The notes: generated by a model from the sequence alone, not told the origin. A stretch of 64,000 bases of DNA from Liolophura sinensis (GCF_032854445.1 NC_088305.1:29662628-29726627), one strand, 5' to 3'. Shown: positions 43,272 through 56,005, counted from the stretch's first letter. Program-made: numbers and translations.

Positions 43272-45522
43272 AATGTCGGTAGACATATTCCTTCATCGAC
43301 CGAAAACTGGGGTGAACAACACAACAATGATTTGGTGAAAAAAAGCAGGAATGCACGAACAGCAGACTTAAGCCGAGTAAGCGATGACATTTTCTGTCAA
43401 CCACAGATGAGAGAAGGTAAAAACGCCTGGTATTATCCCACCTGCTCATGGAAACGCATGACGAATGATGAAGCTGGGTTGCCAGGCTTCAGTAAAGTAA
43501 AGGTTAATGATAAAACGACTTGACGGTAAGACTTGTCTAACAATGGATTGATCAGTAGATTCAACAGGTGTTGCCAAAACTACTTCAATGTATTCGTATA
43601 TATCAAGGTCACTAGGCAAAAATGTTTCGTCAGGTATTAATTAAAAGAGTTTCATTATAGGTAGGGGATTGATCATTAACTCTGTCATGTAAGTGGTCGA
43701 TCAGTAAAATATTCAGTTGTTAAATTCACCTTCTTTAGTTTGTCTATTGTAAAACGCTACGCTTTTCCTGAAAATTCACGACGTTTGAAAAGAAGCGTTA
43801 CTAAAATATAGTGTGGCACTAATACACAAAGACCCGCTTGGACCAAACCCAAGGGTTACCTACACTTGCAAGTGAGCCCGCGGTACACTACAGAACACGA
43901 CAGGCAGCCGGGGTTATCAGCAAATACAACTGTGCAGCAGTAGGAATCTATGCGGAGAGGGGTTTACCCACGAGGTAATAACTTAGCTGGGCCGGGAATG
44001 ACTCTTCTGGAAACCACTCGATGGTCAGATCTGGATGGGGATATTAATAGCATCTCCAGAAAGCCAGCTCTTGAAGACGTCGCCTTCACAATCCTTAAAT
44101 GCTCGAGTAGCAGAGAAAGATAGGACCAATAAGAGATAGGCTGGGTGTCACCGACTCGATATCACACTCTCCAGTCTGGAGTGTTGGCGAGCAGTTGGCG
44201 ATTACCATTGTACAGATTGAAATTATGACAATCTTCCTCCAAGGATGCTTTGGTGGTTGCAATTAGTTTGGTTACATGCCAATTTTACGTCATTTGCCAT
44301 TTGAACGAGGAATCCTTCGTCATTGACTGGGATTTGTAATATACGACTTCTACGATAACTGTGTGGGAGGACTGGTATATCGTGGAAAGCCGTGGTCGGC
44401 AGTTTGTGGTTGGTTTTTTTAGTTGATAACAATGTCGGAATTTACACACTGGGAATTGCAGTAACGATTGCATGCAAGTCTCCTCTTATATTAGGAATAC
44501 AGACACTATATAAAACATTACAATGTGAAAGACTACAGCAAAGAGGCTAAAACCACAGCAGTGACGCGGCTTCTTGAGATGAGATTAACTTTAAAGTTCG
44601 TGATAGTTTATATTTCGGCGCACTATATTGTCACTATCAAGACTGATTACAACATAGTGCGACAAAATACAGTGAATCACAAATCATGACTTCAGGTTTT
44701 CTTCTTACCTTACAACGGGTATATTAATAAATCTATCAATGCGTGTTGCTGTACGTCGTGAGAGATAGTAGTTGGTTCGTCAAGTCGGACTTATTTTGGA
44801 CGTGTTCAAGCTATTTCTATTTATCTTGTTACATGGTTTTATATGGGTGGTAGTCTCGTGTGCGTATACTCGGCGCTTTTCGTATAACGTGATCGTGAAT
44901 ATCGTACTACAATCGTAAGGATCTCGTGCGGTATTTGTGAAAACACGTTATCACCATGTCATCACGATATGTACTATGTGTGTAGCTTACGATGTACACG
45001 TTGAAATCTCCATGATGAAGAGCAATTTGCGACGTCTCGGCAGTGTTGCTGCAGTTAGCTACAAAAGTAAAAGAATATGAACTTATCGCGTGCGCTACAG
45101 TTTGTGAGAAACTTGGGAGATGGCGGTAATGTTGTAGTAGAATCGTAATGGACCCGAACTCGTGACACTCAGCACTCGACGACGCTCACGTTCGTTAGGC
45201 GCAGATTAAAGTGGTTTACTCGTGGTATTCGGATATCCTCGAACTAATGACATACTAAATGCGTAAATGAGTTAAACAGAATAAATAAAATACCGAAATG
45301 AATTAAACAGAATAAATAAATAGAGTAAATAAATAAACTATATAATTGAAATAAATGAATAGAATAAATAGATAAATAAATAAAATATATAAATCAAATC
45401 AGTAAATAGAATAAATAAAAAGAATAAATACATAAATAAATAGATGAATACATAAATATTTCTCTACTTGATACTACCGTTATCCAGAACGGATGACCCA
45501 TCTGGTATGAGAGAGTAGGACG

Positions 45523-45840
45523 ATGTTACTTCAGGGTGCCACAACACACGCACAAGCCTTGGGACACCATCGATTAAACCCTAACACTAAACGTCAATGT
45601 CAGGGAAGAGCACAGCCACCGAGTAGAATGGGGATGGATAGGACTGGTGGTACGGGGGTGGGGGTGGGTGCTTGTGAGGGGTATAAGATGAGTGGGCGAG
45701 GCGACAAGAGCTACATCCCTAAGGAACATCACGTCAAAACTGAAACACTTGAAATCGAGTTAATGCTAGCCAAGCTTGATTGGATGAGACAGTTTAGTGG
45801 TTTCTTTACTGAAATGAAATCTCTAATCGGATCGGGATAA
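45523..45840 (+). CDS. 105-codon frame in unit body (copy 2)
   Basis: Counterpart of 40,413-40,724 with an extra GGGGTG repeat adding Gly-Val and keeping frame; otherwise identical at the protein level. Function unknown. Confidence 0.28.
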   Translation: MLLQGATTHAQALGHHRLNPNTKRQCQGRAQPPSRMGMDRTGGTGVGVGACEGYKMSGRGDKSYIPKEHHVKTETLEIELMLAKLDWMRQFSGFFTEMKSLIGSG

Positions 45841-45945
45841 TCAATTTTCACATATCTTGATTTTCAAAGCGTTTCATGGAGAATAACGGTTACCTTCTAC
45901 TTTACGCCATGATGATTTTTTTGTAATTTTCCTGTCACTTGTTAA

Positions 45946-46765
45946 ACCATAACACACCAACCATAACAAGGGAGGAACAGTGTAAATTCTGTTAAACCAT
46001 GATGGCTTTCTAAGACAGAAACAAGGTAAATTCTGTTAAATCATTAGAGCTTTCTAAGAGAGGAATACGGTAAAATCTGTTGAACCATAAGAGCTTTCTA
46101 TGACAGAAACAGGGGAATTTCTGGTAAACCATAAGAGATTTCTAATAGAGGAACAGCGTAAATTTTTTAAACCATAAGAGCTTTCAAAGAGAGTGACAAA
46201 GTAAATTCTGCTAAACCATAAAAGCTTTCTAGGAGACAAACAGGGTAAATTATGTTAAACCATGAGAGTTTTTCTAAGAGATGAAAAGGGTAAATTCTGT
46301 TAAATCATAACAGCTTTCTAAGAGAGAAACAGGGTAAATTCTGCCAGACCATAAGAGCCTTCTAAGAGACGAACAGGGTAAATTGTGTTAAACCATGAGA
46401 GCTTTGTAAAAGAGAAACAAGGTAAATTCTGTTAAACCTTAAAAGCTTTCTAAGAGAGGAACAGGGTAAATTCTGTTAAACGATGAGAGCCTTCTAAGGC
46501 AGAAACAAGGTCAACTGTTTTAAACCATGAGAGCTTTCAAAGAGAGTAACAAAGTAAATTCTGCTCAAACATAAAAGCTTTCTAAGGGAGGAACAGGGTA
46601 AGTTCTGTTAAACCATAGTGGATCAGAGCTTGTATGCGAATGTCTATTTCGACGCCTAAAAGTTAAGAGAGGATTGAGGTAAATTCTGTTAAACCATAAG
46701 AGCTTTCTAAAACATGAACAAAGTAAATTCTGTTATATCATAGGAATAGTACTCACAACCTTTTT
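45946..46765 (+). repeat. 44-bp minisatellite, copy 2
   Basis: About 18 units of the 44-bp repeat without a SINE. A family A end fragment (GCGAATGTCTATTTCGACGC) recurs near 46,636, at the same place relative to the array end as in copy 1. Confidence 0.9.
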
Positions 46766-46800
46766 CAGTCAATGCATACGGAGCACTCTATGAAAACCAT

Positions 46801-49020
46801 TGGCTAAGTTTCTCTCATATGTGATATACAGGTATGCAAACCATATTGGTGGAGGACTAATGGCCCTGTCTTGTCTATCAACTAGGCCAGGTCCTCTTCC
46901 GCTGTGGCTGAGATAACAGTGTGATGTAGAGAATACTCTCGTCTCACATGCAGTGACAGAGAGGATTGTGAATTTGTGGTTCATGGGATGACAATAAAGG
47001 TAAAAGATGAAAACCTTGCTTAAAGGGTACATGGTAAGGTACTATGAAAGGAATAGTATGGTTTTAGGGAAAATGAAGACAGGCCAAAAATGTAGAAAAA
47101 TAATTAATGTTTGAGGCATATTTTATATTCCTAATACCACCTCCGTTTTATGCATATTTTCCGTCAATGGTCGGCAATATTTGTAATTGACGCCATTGAT
47201 GAACATTGTGGGAACAGGTTAGCGCCCCCAGTTCGGACTCTCCCCCCAACAGGGTTGCCTTGACATTTATCATGGTTGACATCACCACAGCAGGCTACTT
47301 AATTTCCGGAGTGACCGCTGGGGACTTATGAAAGCCGGAGCTTAAATCCATTTTCACGGCTAAAGAAAGCGGATACACTTTTTTGTAGTCTTATGTGATA
47401 GGCATATACAACGATTTAGGAAATAAAAACAGAGCGTTTCATGTATCTTTCAATACCTGATCTGTGGAAACTGAAATTCTAATTTAAACTATCGAATATT
47501 ACGAATACCAATCTTCAGACCACGGTTTATGTCATTCCCGCAAAAAGTGGGATTTTTAAAGCTGTGAAATAGCACTGTATTCTGTAGAGGGGGGATGTTT
47601 CGACGTTGATATTAACAATAAATGGCATAAGCGTTTTTACGAGGTCTAGACAGAAAAAAACAAAGAAATAGGCAGTGTCTGTCACGTGCTCAGACAATCC
47701 AGTGTCAGGTTTTAGCGATCTATATCTCTCCCTCACTCCAGGAGTATCTTTTTTTATAAAAACATCCTACTAGCATTTATGGACTTATGCTTGTACTCTA
47801 TGACGAAACTTTTGTCATAAGTCAAAAGATATAGTTTTATATATAAAAAAAATGACCCTAACATATACTGGGTACAGGCCTTTTGTTTTACAATGGCACA
47901 TAGGGCGTTTGGTTGATGGATTCCATGCCTCACTTAGACACTCCCAGCGGACACCTGTCATTGAAATATACATGGGCCAAACAGGCACGTGGTATTCACT
48001 GGTAATGTGGGCGGCGCCCCCACACTCCGGACTTACCATTCAAACAAGCCGAAGTGTTCGCCGAAATTACTGATGAAGTCAGCTGCATATTTTATTTATT
48101 TGATTTATTTGATTAGTGTTTTACGTTCTACTAATGAATCCTGTCTTAGAGGTCAGCAGTTTCACTTTGAAAAATTTGAACATAACATGTCCAAAATATG
48201 GGATTGACTCTGGGTCTTTGACTATAAGTTCTAAGAAAACGCAGGTATAAAAAACCTCATAATCCTGGTAAATTGACCTTATTGTAATGGAATTAAAACT
48301 GAAAATTTTATACTTTGAGGTCAAAAAATCGACATGACAATTACGTTAACAACTGGACGACGTGTCTCTCAGTTTTTCTCTAAGTTGACACCTCTCCCTG
48401 AAAACTTATATTACCTGGCATTAGGTCACGTGATATGTCAGTCCAAATGACTTCGATAAGCCGAGAAATCTCTTTAATGTGATTTCTAAAAAAGGACAAA
48501 TCTGAATATTTCCCTATTAAGCAACATCTGTTGTGTCTCCGGGGATTTTGCCACTCATGCATTTTTCAGCAGGAACGTTGTGACAATTTAATAAGGGTAG
48601 TATCCGAGAGAGAGTTGAACAAGATAAAAATTGTATCATTTTTTGGAACGTTTTTCCCGATTACCCTTTTATAATATTTATTCTGAAATAATACGAACAT
48701 TTCTTTCAATAAAAAGCTACGAATAGCTTTCTGATGCGAGTAATCTACACTATGCAACGTACACTGTATGTACAGCTATCAATTCTACTATGAGTTCGAA
48801 CCTCGCAGAAGCTCCTTTACATCCATCCGGTATATTTTCTAGGCGAAACGGCACCATTCGGACATGTTTTGAAAAAGTTTCAGCCTAAGTCCTTAACCGT
48901 CACTGAAAATTTCTTGAAACTAAAACTGTTTTTGTACATTTTGTAAATGTATCCAAACATTTTTGACAGATTAATAACGAAACTTCAGTTGTACGGGTAT
49001 AGAAGTACTTCTATACCGTA
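46801..49020. other. No gene recognised
   Basis: Unique sequence right of the duplication. A SINE-tail-like TTTGATTAGTGTTTTACG occurs at 48,103-48,125. Frames at 47,815-48,073 on both strands are not recognisable. Confidence 0.3.
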
Positions 49021-49024
49021 CAGA

Positions 49025-49706
49025 TAACACACCTGCAGAGAGCATGCCGCATATAGAACATACCGGATAGAGAACTTGACAGATAGAGAACATGCCGCAT
49101 ATAGAACATACCGGATAGAGAACTTGACAGATAGAGAACATGCCACATAGAGAACATACCGGATTGAGATCATATATACCAGCTAGAGGATATACCGTAT
49201 AGAGAACACATGTTCAACCCTCTCGGATAGAGAAAATATCAAATAGAGAAAATACCGGATTGAGAAAGTGCCGGATAGAGAACATGCAGGATAGAGAACA
49301 TACCGGATTGAGACCATGCCGGATACAGAAGGTTCAGGATAGCGAATATGGCACACATAGAACACACCGGAGAATGATTATGCCTGATACATAAAACAGG
49401 ATTCAGGATAGAGAACAGTTCGAAAACATAACACATCGGAAAGAGAATATGCTGAATAGAGAACACGCCGGATGGAGAACATGCCAAATAGAGAACATCC
49501 ATGATAGAGAGCATGGCGGATAGGAAGCATGTTGGGTAGAGCACATGTTGGGTAGAGCACATGTTGGGTAGAGCACATGTTGGATAGAAAACATGTTGGG
49601 TAGAGCACATGTTGGATAGAAAACATGTTGGGTAGAACACATGTTGGGTAGAGCACATGTTGGGTAGAGCACATGTTGGATAGAAAACATGTTGGATAGA
49701 AAACAT
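49025..49706 (-). repeat. 16-bp minisatellite with 48-bp period
   Basis: About 42 units of 16 bp. The first part uses ATAGAGAACATACCGG-like units and the last ~190 bp use homogeneous GCACATGTTGGGTAGA. Units also group in threes (48 bp). The monomer has no stop on the minus strand and 16 is not divisible by 3, so all three minus frames stay open, giving a 155-codon artefact frame (49,239-49,706). Confidence 0.92.
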
Positions 49707-49709
49707 TTG

Positions 49710-50538
49710 TATTTACGGTACAAATCGCATTAAGGCCTCAGCGTAATCAAGCCTCAGACAAAAGAAGGTACTACCATAGTCTGACAGCAGACTAATGTTC
49801 TCTGATCCGTGGCCTTTTCACCAAATACAATCAAGTTAATGTAATCTATGGGTGCTGCTCTCAGTTTCGCTGGGCGGTACAATGGTCCCCGTTGTCATGG
49901 TGGATCGTGGATTTCACGTTTGCTTACGAACGTGACATTCTCACATTCTCAGTGCGTATTAACCCGTCAATCAACTACTACTCCCCGCCCACATTCTGTC
50001 ACACCGAGCCAGTTTGGACTTCACAGGTCGATCTCTCTTGAGAATTCGCCACTTTCAAAGATTATACAACGGGATGCCATGTTTATTTCTCTAAACAATT
50101 TGGTTTTTAACAAGTGATACTGTATAGTAACGACTGTGTGCAAATATTCTCATCCACATTGATATGTACATCAATGGTACTTTTAACATTACAAATTACA
50201 AAATTGTGTACTGCTACAACGTCAAAATTCTGCGTAAAGGTTTACTCATTTATGTACAACCTTTATGGATTTTGTGTAATTGTACACTTAATTCAGTAAA
50301 CGTTTCACTAATTTCGTAACTGATCAAATGATGCCCAGGTTTACTTAACTATATGTAAATATTTACGTCAGTTCTTTAAACTCAGTAATGCTCTTGTTTT
50401 CGAAACTGTACGTTGGAGAGTGCTCATAACTTTAATAGGCAGGTGGTGTCAACGAAGATAATGTGTTTTTAACAGTTTTTGGAAGATCACATACAGATAG
50501 ATCTATTTTAAATGTTCCGAGTGAGAAATGTTTGTAAT
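49710..50538. other. No gene recognised
   Basis: AT-rich unique sequence. No supported feature. Confidence 0.3.
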
Positions 50539-50539
50539 A

Positions 50540-50685
50540 GTATTTATTTATTTATTTGATTGGTGTTTTACGCCATACTCAAGAATATTTCACTTATACG
50601 ACGGCGGCCAGCACCATGGTGGGAGGAAACCTGGGTCATTACACATTAAGCTGCGTGGGTCATAACTGACCCACGGAGGCCCCGG
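50540..50685 (-). repeat. SINE family 1, internally deleted, minus
   Basis: Tail (ATTTGATTGGTGTTTTACGC) at the low end, then GGCGGCCAGCACCATGGTGG. The head (CATAACTGACCCACGGAGGC) is joined directly at about 50,640, so most of the body is missing. Confidence 0.85.
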
Positions 50686-50689
50686 TTTG

Positions 50690-52219
50690 TAATAGTACGT
50701 CGTATATACAGACACATGGATCCAAATCAACTCTTTACCGATACCATAGAGGTAGAAATATCTGATCTACTTCCCATGCCTATACAATTAAAGCCAGTCT
50801 CGATAAGTCCAGTTATACTTAACATTGAATATAAGTTTAATTGAAATGTAGTAATTATTACCTATATCAGTACATCGGTATATAAACAAATAGTAAACCT
50901 TTATTGAGATCGGTGCAGCCCAGCTGCAACTTTTCCGGTAAAGGTTTTCCACAAAATTTTACAGGGCAATATACAACTTATATAAATGTGCATTTTTGCT
51001 ACAATATGGTGGACAGCTCGTACAGAGTCGTTTTTAGAGACTGCTTTTTCCTGCACCATACGATATTTGAATACCATCCTGTTCTCCTGTTAACAGGCAC
51101 AAACAGATGTGAGAAAAAGAATAGAGCTATATTTTGGATAGGAAGGCATTTGTTTTTAGCAAATTTTAATAATAAAATCTTAACAACTGTATATGAGATA
51201 TGAACGTTGAAGAATTGCCAATTCTTTCCTCGTCTTCTCCAAAATATGGTTAGTATGAAATAGTCACGGCGTGAGTTCCGTGTGTGGAATACTACCAACT
51301 GTATACATTGCTCTTAATTTAAAGTCGTTCAGTTTATGTCTGCATTGTTCATTTGTGCCTTGCGAGACGCATGTTTCGCTCCAAACTAAATCTTTAAAAA
51401 TGTGATTGCGAATAATCAAATAAAACCTACACATCATCAGATCAGCGTGTTGCATACCAGAACTCATATCCATTACATTAATGTTAAGTTATTCAAGTTG
51501 CATGTGCTGATGTCCTCTTAGCCAGCTGTTCAGTGTTTAGAGAAAGTCAGTGGACGACCAAGTTTCCATTGAGACATGACCAAAATGTGGCATCACTGGA
51601 AATCTGCCTAATAGCACCAATGCATTACACAGAAAGCGACTACCCAAGACAATCAATCAGTTCAAAATGTCCAAGGTACATATAGCCTTACATAGGTGTA
51701 TTCTTGAAATGCTGTATTCCACCACATTGCTCTGTAGTTTTCACAGTGTACCTGTGATATTTAATGACGCATTGCACCTTTTATACTTTTGTCGTTCATC
51801 TCCGTGCTCAGAGATTTCTGTCAGTTTCACTGAGGTTTGAATGCCATGAATGTTACACGTTGAACATAGCCCGTTACATCTGGCCATTGGACACACCGCT
51901 TTATCGATTGAGCTACAGGAAACTCCGTTTGCCGTAACCACCAATCAGCAGAGGCGGTTTCAACAAGGGCATATCCTCGCACCGCCTTGTCCAGGTCGTT
52001 CAGTGATTAAACGCTCTTTATCCTGTCAGTTTACTCAACTTAATGTTGGGGAGATTCCCTTAAAAAGGAAGAGTTTGTGTCCCTCCGAATGGTTTTGCGA
52101 TTCCCTTCAGAAGGATTCTTACTTCTGTGAGCTACTTGTCGTGTTTTTGTGTCCTTTCGACGTCTGATCTTTGGAACTTTGAAATACTTTCATCGGATTT
52201 CTCATCAAGCCTACATACC
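50690..52219. other. Upstream region of the prohormone-like gene
   Basis: No other gene recognised. A degenerate tRNA-like segment on minus (GTAGCTCAATCGATAAAGCG, complement of ~51,897-51,916) may be a SINE relic. No perfect TATA box precedes the coding start; the closest AT-rich element is CCTTAAAAAGG near 52,058. Confidence 0.35.
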
Positions 52220-52621
52220 ATGTCCACATCGGCTATCTTCACTTTCTCGGCTGTAATCATCGCTTTGGCCGCCTTTACATCGGTCGTTTCAGCTTTCTCC
52301 GACTTTGGCTTTGGAAGGAACAGTCCTGATTTCGGACACGGTAACAGCCTTAGTAAAGCCGACTTTCAGAAATGGGGCAATGGACAAGAAAAGCGTCAAA
52401 TGATGGGCTATGATGATGGCTTCGGAATTTGGTCGCCCTCTAGGAACAAGTTCATCAACTGGCAGGCGGTTCTAGGGGGTTCCAGTAAGAGAGACTTTGG
52501 CAACTCTCCACGAATGTTCGGAGCGGCTGGTAGGCCAAACACGGCGGGACTACAGAACTGGCGGAACACTTTCATCAAAAGAAATGTGAAAAGAGCGGCT
52601 AAAGACGTCCCCCAGCAGTAG
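52220..52621 (+). CDS. Secreted neuropeptide/prohormone-like precursor
   Basis: 133 residues in a single exon. The ATG at 52,220 (context CATACCATGT, A at -3) was chosen over the upstream in-frame ATG at 52,127 because it gives a clean signal peptide (residues 1-25, hydrophobic core FTFSAVIIALAAFTSVVSA, cut after SA). The rest is Gly/Asn/Phe-rich and cysteine-free, with Lys-Arg sites at 58-59, 90-91, 120-121 and 124-125. Predicted products are 26-57, 60-89 (starts with Gln, so possibly pyroglutamate), 92-119 and 126-133. The three long peptides share a layout: FG, then an SP near an Asn or Trp, then an (N/K)W near the end, suggesting internal duplication. No peptide ends in Gly before a Lys-Arg, so no C-terminal amide is predicted. 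GC content is higher than the surroundings. I cannot assign a known neuropeptide family; a secreted matrix protein is the alternative. Confidence 0.7.
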   Translation: MSTSAIFTFSAVIIALAAFTSVVSAFSDFGFGRNSPDFGHGNSLSKADFQKWGNGQEKRQMMGYDDGFGIWSPSRNKFINWQAVLGGSSKRDFGNSPRMFGAAGRPNTAGLQNWRNTFIKRNVKRAAKDVPQQ

Positions 52622-53708
52622 GGTGTCCTCTGAAGCCTTTACTGGAGAGGCTTGTAAAACATTACGACCCCCTCCGCAGTCCTTTGAATTCTAGCGCCCC
52701 CAGCCATTGCCAGGAGTTCATCAGATTTTATGAACAACCCTTGCTTCATCCGCAGACACTATACCTTGTCGCCGAAACTTTCCATTAACACCTGTTCGAC
52801 ACTAAATCCATTGACTTGCCTGATCCCGCAAATTCAGTGTTAAGAAAGAACCTTTCCCTTTAAGATTTTGCCAGGAATCCCCAAGAATCCCTATGACTAT
52901 GCACCTGCTGTTTTTGTGTGTGCGGATTGTTTTGAGTCATGTATGCATCTCCCCATGAAGACTGCTGTGGACATTCTTCAGTGATGTGATACTTCCACAT
53001 ATAATAATCCTGATGTTTTTCTTTTTGTCAGCCATCTTGTTTTTGTGTGGTCCATTCGCGGTGGACAAATTGTTACATTTCGTCAGAATTCACATCGACT
53101 GGAAACCTCCAAACAGCGTCAGTCGTGTTTCTGGTAAGTCCACAGTACGAGTTTCTGTGACTGAAACGACCGTGTTCAACGTTTTGAAACTTCGAACATG
53201 ACCCAGATATGTTGAACTCAAAATAGCCCAGCTAGACAAAGCCCGAGTGACCAATTCTAACGATTGTAAATAACCACACTTATTCTAAACGAGTAAGTAT
53301 TTAAGCTTTTTCAAGCTCATTCCTCTTTAATGTCTAAGGAACAACAGCACTAGTTTTAAATGGAAGCTTTCAAACTGTACCTACAGTTCGCTGAATTTGT
53401 GACACACCCGAGTTTACTGTGTTCCAGCCAATGAATCTTCGAACGCGAACATTCAGTGAACTAAAAAGTGCGGATATTTTGTGATCTGCATGCAATGTCG
53501 TAAACAGAAATCGACTGAATAATTCTACCTTAATGTTATCGCATGCGACGTGTTGTTCTCAAGGATATTTCCTGACCTTTCCAGTATGTAAGTATCTAGG
53601 TTCTTGCCAGGATCACACGGCTGTAGTTGGGGGGAATTGGATTTAATATTAATCTGTCTAAAATATATCAACTGTACTTCAACTGATCTCTTCCTTCCTG
53701 CCAATAAA
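52622..53708 (+). other. Probable 3' UTR of the precursor gene
   Basis: Non-coding sequence following the TAG. The first convincing AATAAA on + is at 53,703-53,708, which would give a ~1.1-kb 3' UTR. This extent is inferred. Confidence 0.35.
53703..53708 (+). terminator. Candidate polyadenylation signal
   Basis: AATAAA, about 1.08 kb after the stop of the precursor gene. Chance occurrence is possible in this AT-rich DNA. Confidence 0.3.
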
Positions 53709-53709
53709 A

Positions 53710-55920
53710 TGACCGTCTAATTTTAAAATCATTTCGTTTCCTGTAATTTCAAAACCCTTTTGTTTATTACATCGTAACCTGTTCGTTGAGAAAAGACAGT
53801 GAAGTAGCGTTGGGGACTGGAAACGTGAAGGTGGACGTGGCGTTCAAAATATAATTGTTAATGAGAACACAGAAGTTAGACCGGCCTTAATTGGACAGTA
53901 AGAGAGTTTCGAGTTCGAACTCTTTTATCACTAAAGGTAAAAAACGTACTGTACCATGTGACCCGTTAGAAATGTCACGCAACTGTTTGCAGTTACATAT
54001 ACTATAATATGAGTGAATAGAAAAAGTTTCACAAAAAATTATTTGGAGTCAACGGACAAAAGTATAGCCTTACATTTTTGCCTGTGGTTCGTCAGTGATT
54101 CGTCTTCAGTTATCAGTGTGCTTATATATTTTTTTGGCAAAAAATCAATTCGCTAATCAAATCAAATTTTTTATCTATAGATTATAGCTCAAAAGTTTGT
54201 CTGTTATCAGACTTTTGCATATATTATTTATATATTATTCCAAATGATTCTTAAGTTTGAAAAACTTATAATGCAATCCGCTTAACAAATTCAGTCGGCA
54301 ATAACTTTTTTATCGATTTTGAACGGTAACAAATGCATACTTATCGTGTCAGTTACAAAATAAAGCACAATATTTGGAATTAAAGCCTACGAAAGAATGT
54401 ATGCAAGGAGAATGCGCAAAGACGGTGTTGCATTAACCATTTATCTTTCCAAGGCATTTCACCTTTCTAAGGCATTTCGCCGCTTAACCTCTTTATCTTC
54501 AGAAGGTTCCCATAGCACGTAGACCTTGTACGCGACTAAGTATACATTTCGCTTTGATTGGTGTGTCAAGACGGCGATGAAATATCGCAGCTCATTTAAG
54601 GCCAAATTTGGCGTAAATGAGTGTACCTGATGGGTTTATACAGCCAGGACAAATAGAATGAATGAGCAAGAGGACTGGATAACAGTGGGATACAGCAGCC
54701 TGATTTATGAAGTACAATTACGGGTGATTCCAAGAATATGCCAGGATCCAGCGCGAGAGCGCCGCTATATTAGACGCTAATCCTTTGTTTTCAAACCCCC
54801 TGGGCTTATGTCCATCAAAAAAAGGTCCATCAGGAAATTCCTGGGAAGCAGTCCTAGACCCCTGGCTTTAACCGTTCCCCCCCTCCCCCCCCCCCCCACT
54901 GGAATGGATAAATGCTGAACTCATTGATTAATCTGCGTTCTTATGCATCGTCCAGTTTTGGAGCCCTTGTTGTTGGTGTTCTCTTCCAAAACAGGCATGT
55001 TTGTCGTGTGTTCTGAAAATCTACTTGAAAGGCATCATGAGTTATTTCCAGTTACTAAAGGCAAAACAGGAAGTACACATCTTCAAAGATCGGTTTTTTT
55101 CGTACGCTGCGTGGCCCTAAAATTAAATCAATACTGTTTAAGTTAAAAACCTCATTACAAATGATTCACGAAATATGGAATGTTCATTTGACGCGAACAA
55201 AAAAAGTGAATAAAAAAAAGGATAGTAAATTCTTAAAGAAACATTTACAAGTTGATAGTCCTAATAGGTTTAAACTAGAGTAATATCTGTATATATCACA
55301 TCACTGCTTTCCTTGCATTGTCAACACAGCATCTGCATACATTAACATTTCACGTGCTGTTACACTGTACATCGTAACGTTACAAACCAATAAATCAGAA
55401 GATCTCGGCAGAAAGCTTGTGAAGCCTTTCAAATTTACGTGGTAATTCCCGGATTTCTTCATTATTAGCACTGCGTCTAGAGTAGGGTATAAATCAGATG
55501 TTGTTATCTACAAACAAACCCTGAGAAAGAAGAATGTCCAACTTAATTTTCCTATGTTCCCTCTCCTCAGGCCTTTTCACTGCTGTCCACCGGTTCCTGA
55601 CTAACTGATTTACCTGTTCGATTGCAGCTCTTGGCTATTGGAAACCATAATGATTAAGTTCCACGTTGATGTAGAGGTGCGCTTGCACTTTGGGTCCCGA
55701 GATAGATTGTACCGTTAAAGAATATTCCACGCACCGAAACACTAGTCAGATATACAGAAATAGAAAATGATACCATGCTCACGCTATTTAAAGAGCAAGT
55801 TAGCTGAAACTTAATGGATGGGTGAAACAAAGCTGAATCTATTTATATGTGTATGAATGGATGGAAGGAATGAAGAATGAATGAGAACATGACGGATGAA
55901 GATATAAATGGTTGAATGGC
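53710..55920. other. No gene recognised
   Basis: AT-rich. A tRNA B-box-like GAGTTCGAACTC lies at about 53,910-53,921 with no folded tRNA around it. A C-rich tract (54,876-54,898) interrupts otherwise unremarkable sequence. Confidence 0.3.
54876..54898 (+). repeat. C-tract
   Basis: Two blocks of C (7 and 14) separated by a single T. A possible i-motif or G-quadruplex (other strand) and a likely sequencing trouble spot. Confidence 0.8.
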
Positions 55921-55923
55921 TGG

Positions 55924-56005
55924 TATTTATTTATTTCATTTATTTGATTGGTGTTTTACGCGGTACTCAAGAATATTTCACTTATACGACAGCGGCTAGC
56001 TAGCC
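55924..56005 (-). repeat. SINE family 1 tail fragment
   Basis: Only the 3' part remains: ATTTGATTGGTGTTTTACGC, TACTCAAGAATATTTCACTT and ATACGACAGCGGC. Confidence 0.85.

Larger units (their letters stand above)
41733..46800 (+). repeat. Tandem unit, copy 2 (uninterrupted)
   Basis: 31-bp array (41,735-42,265), body (42,265-45,945), 44-bp array (45,946-46,765) and the same end GAGCACTCTATGAAAACCAT as copy 1, after which the two diverge completely. About 5.07 kb. It shows the pre-insertion structure of the unit. Confidence 0.92.

Noticed and set aside
49239-49706. 155-codon minus frame with repeated CSTQHVFYPTC
   Set aside because: The 16-bp repeat is stop-free in all minus frames. No support for a Cys-rich secreted repeat protein.
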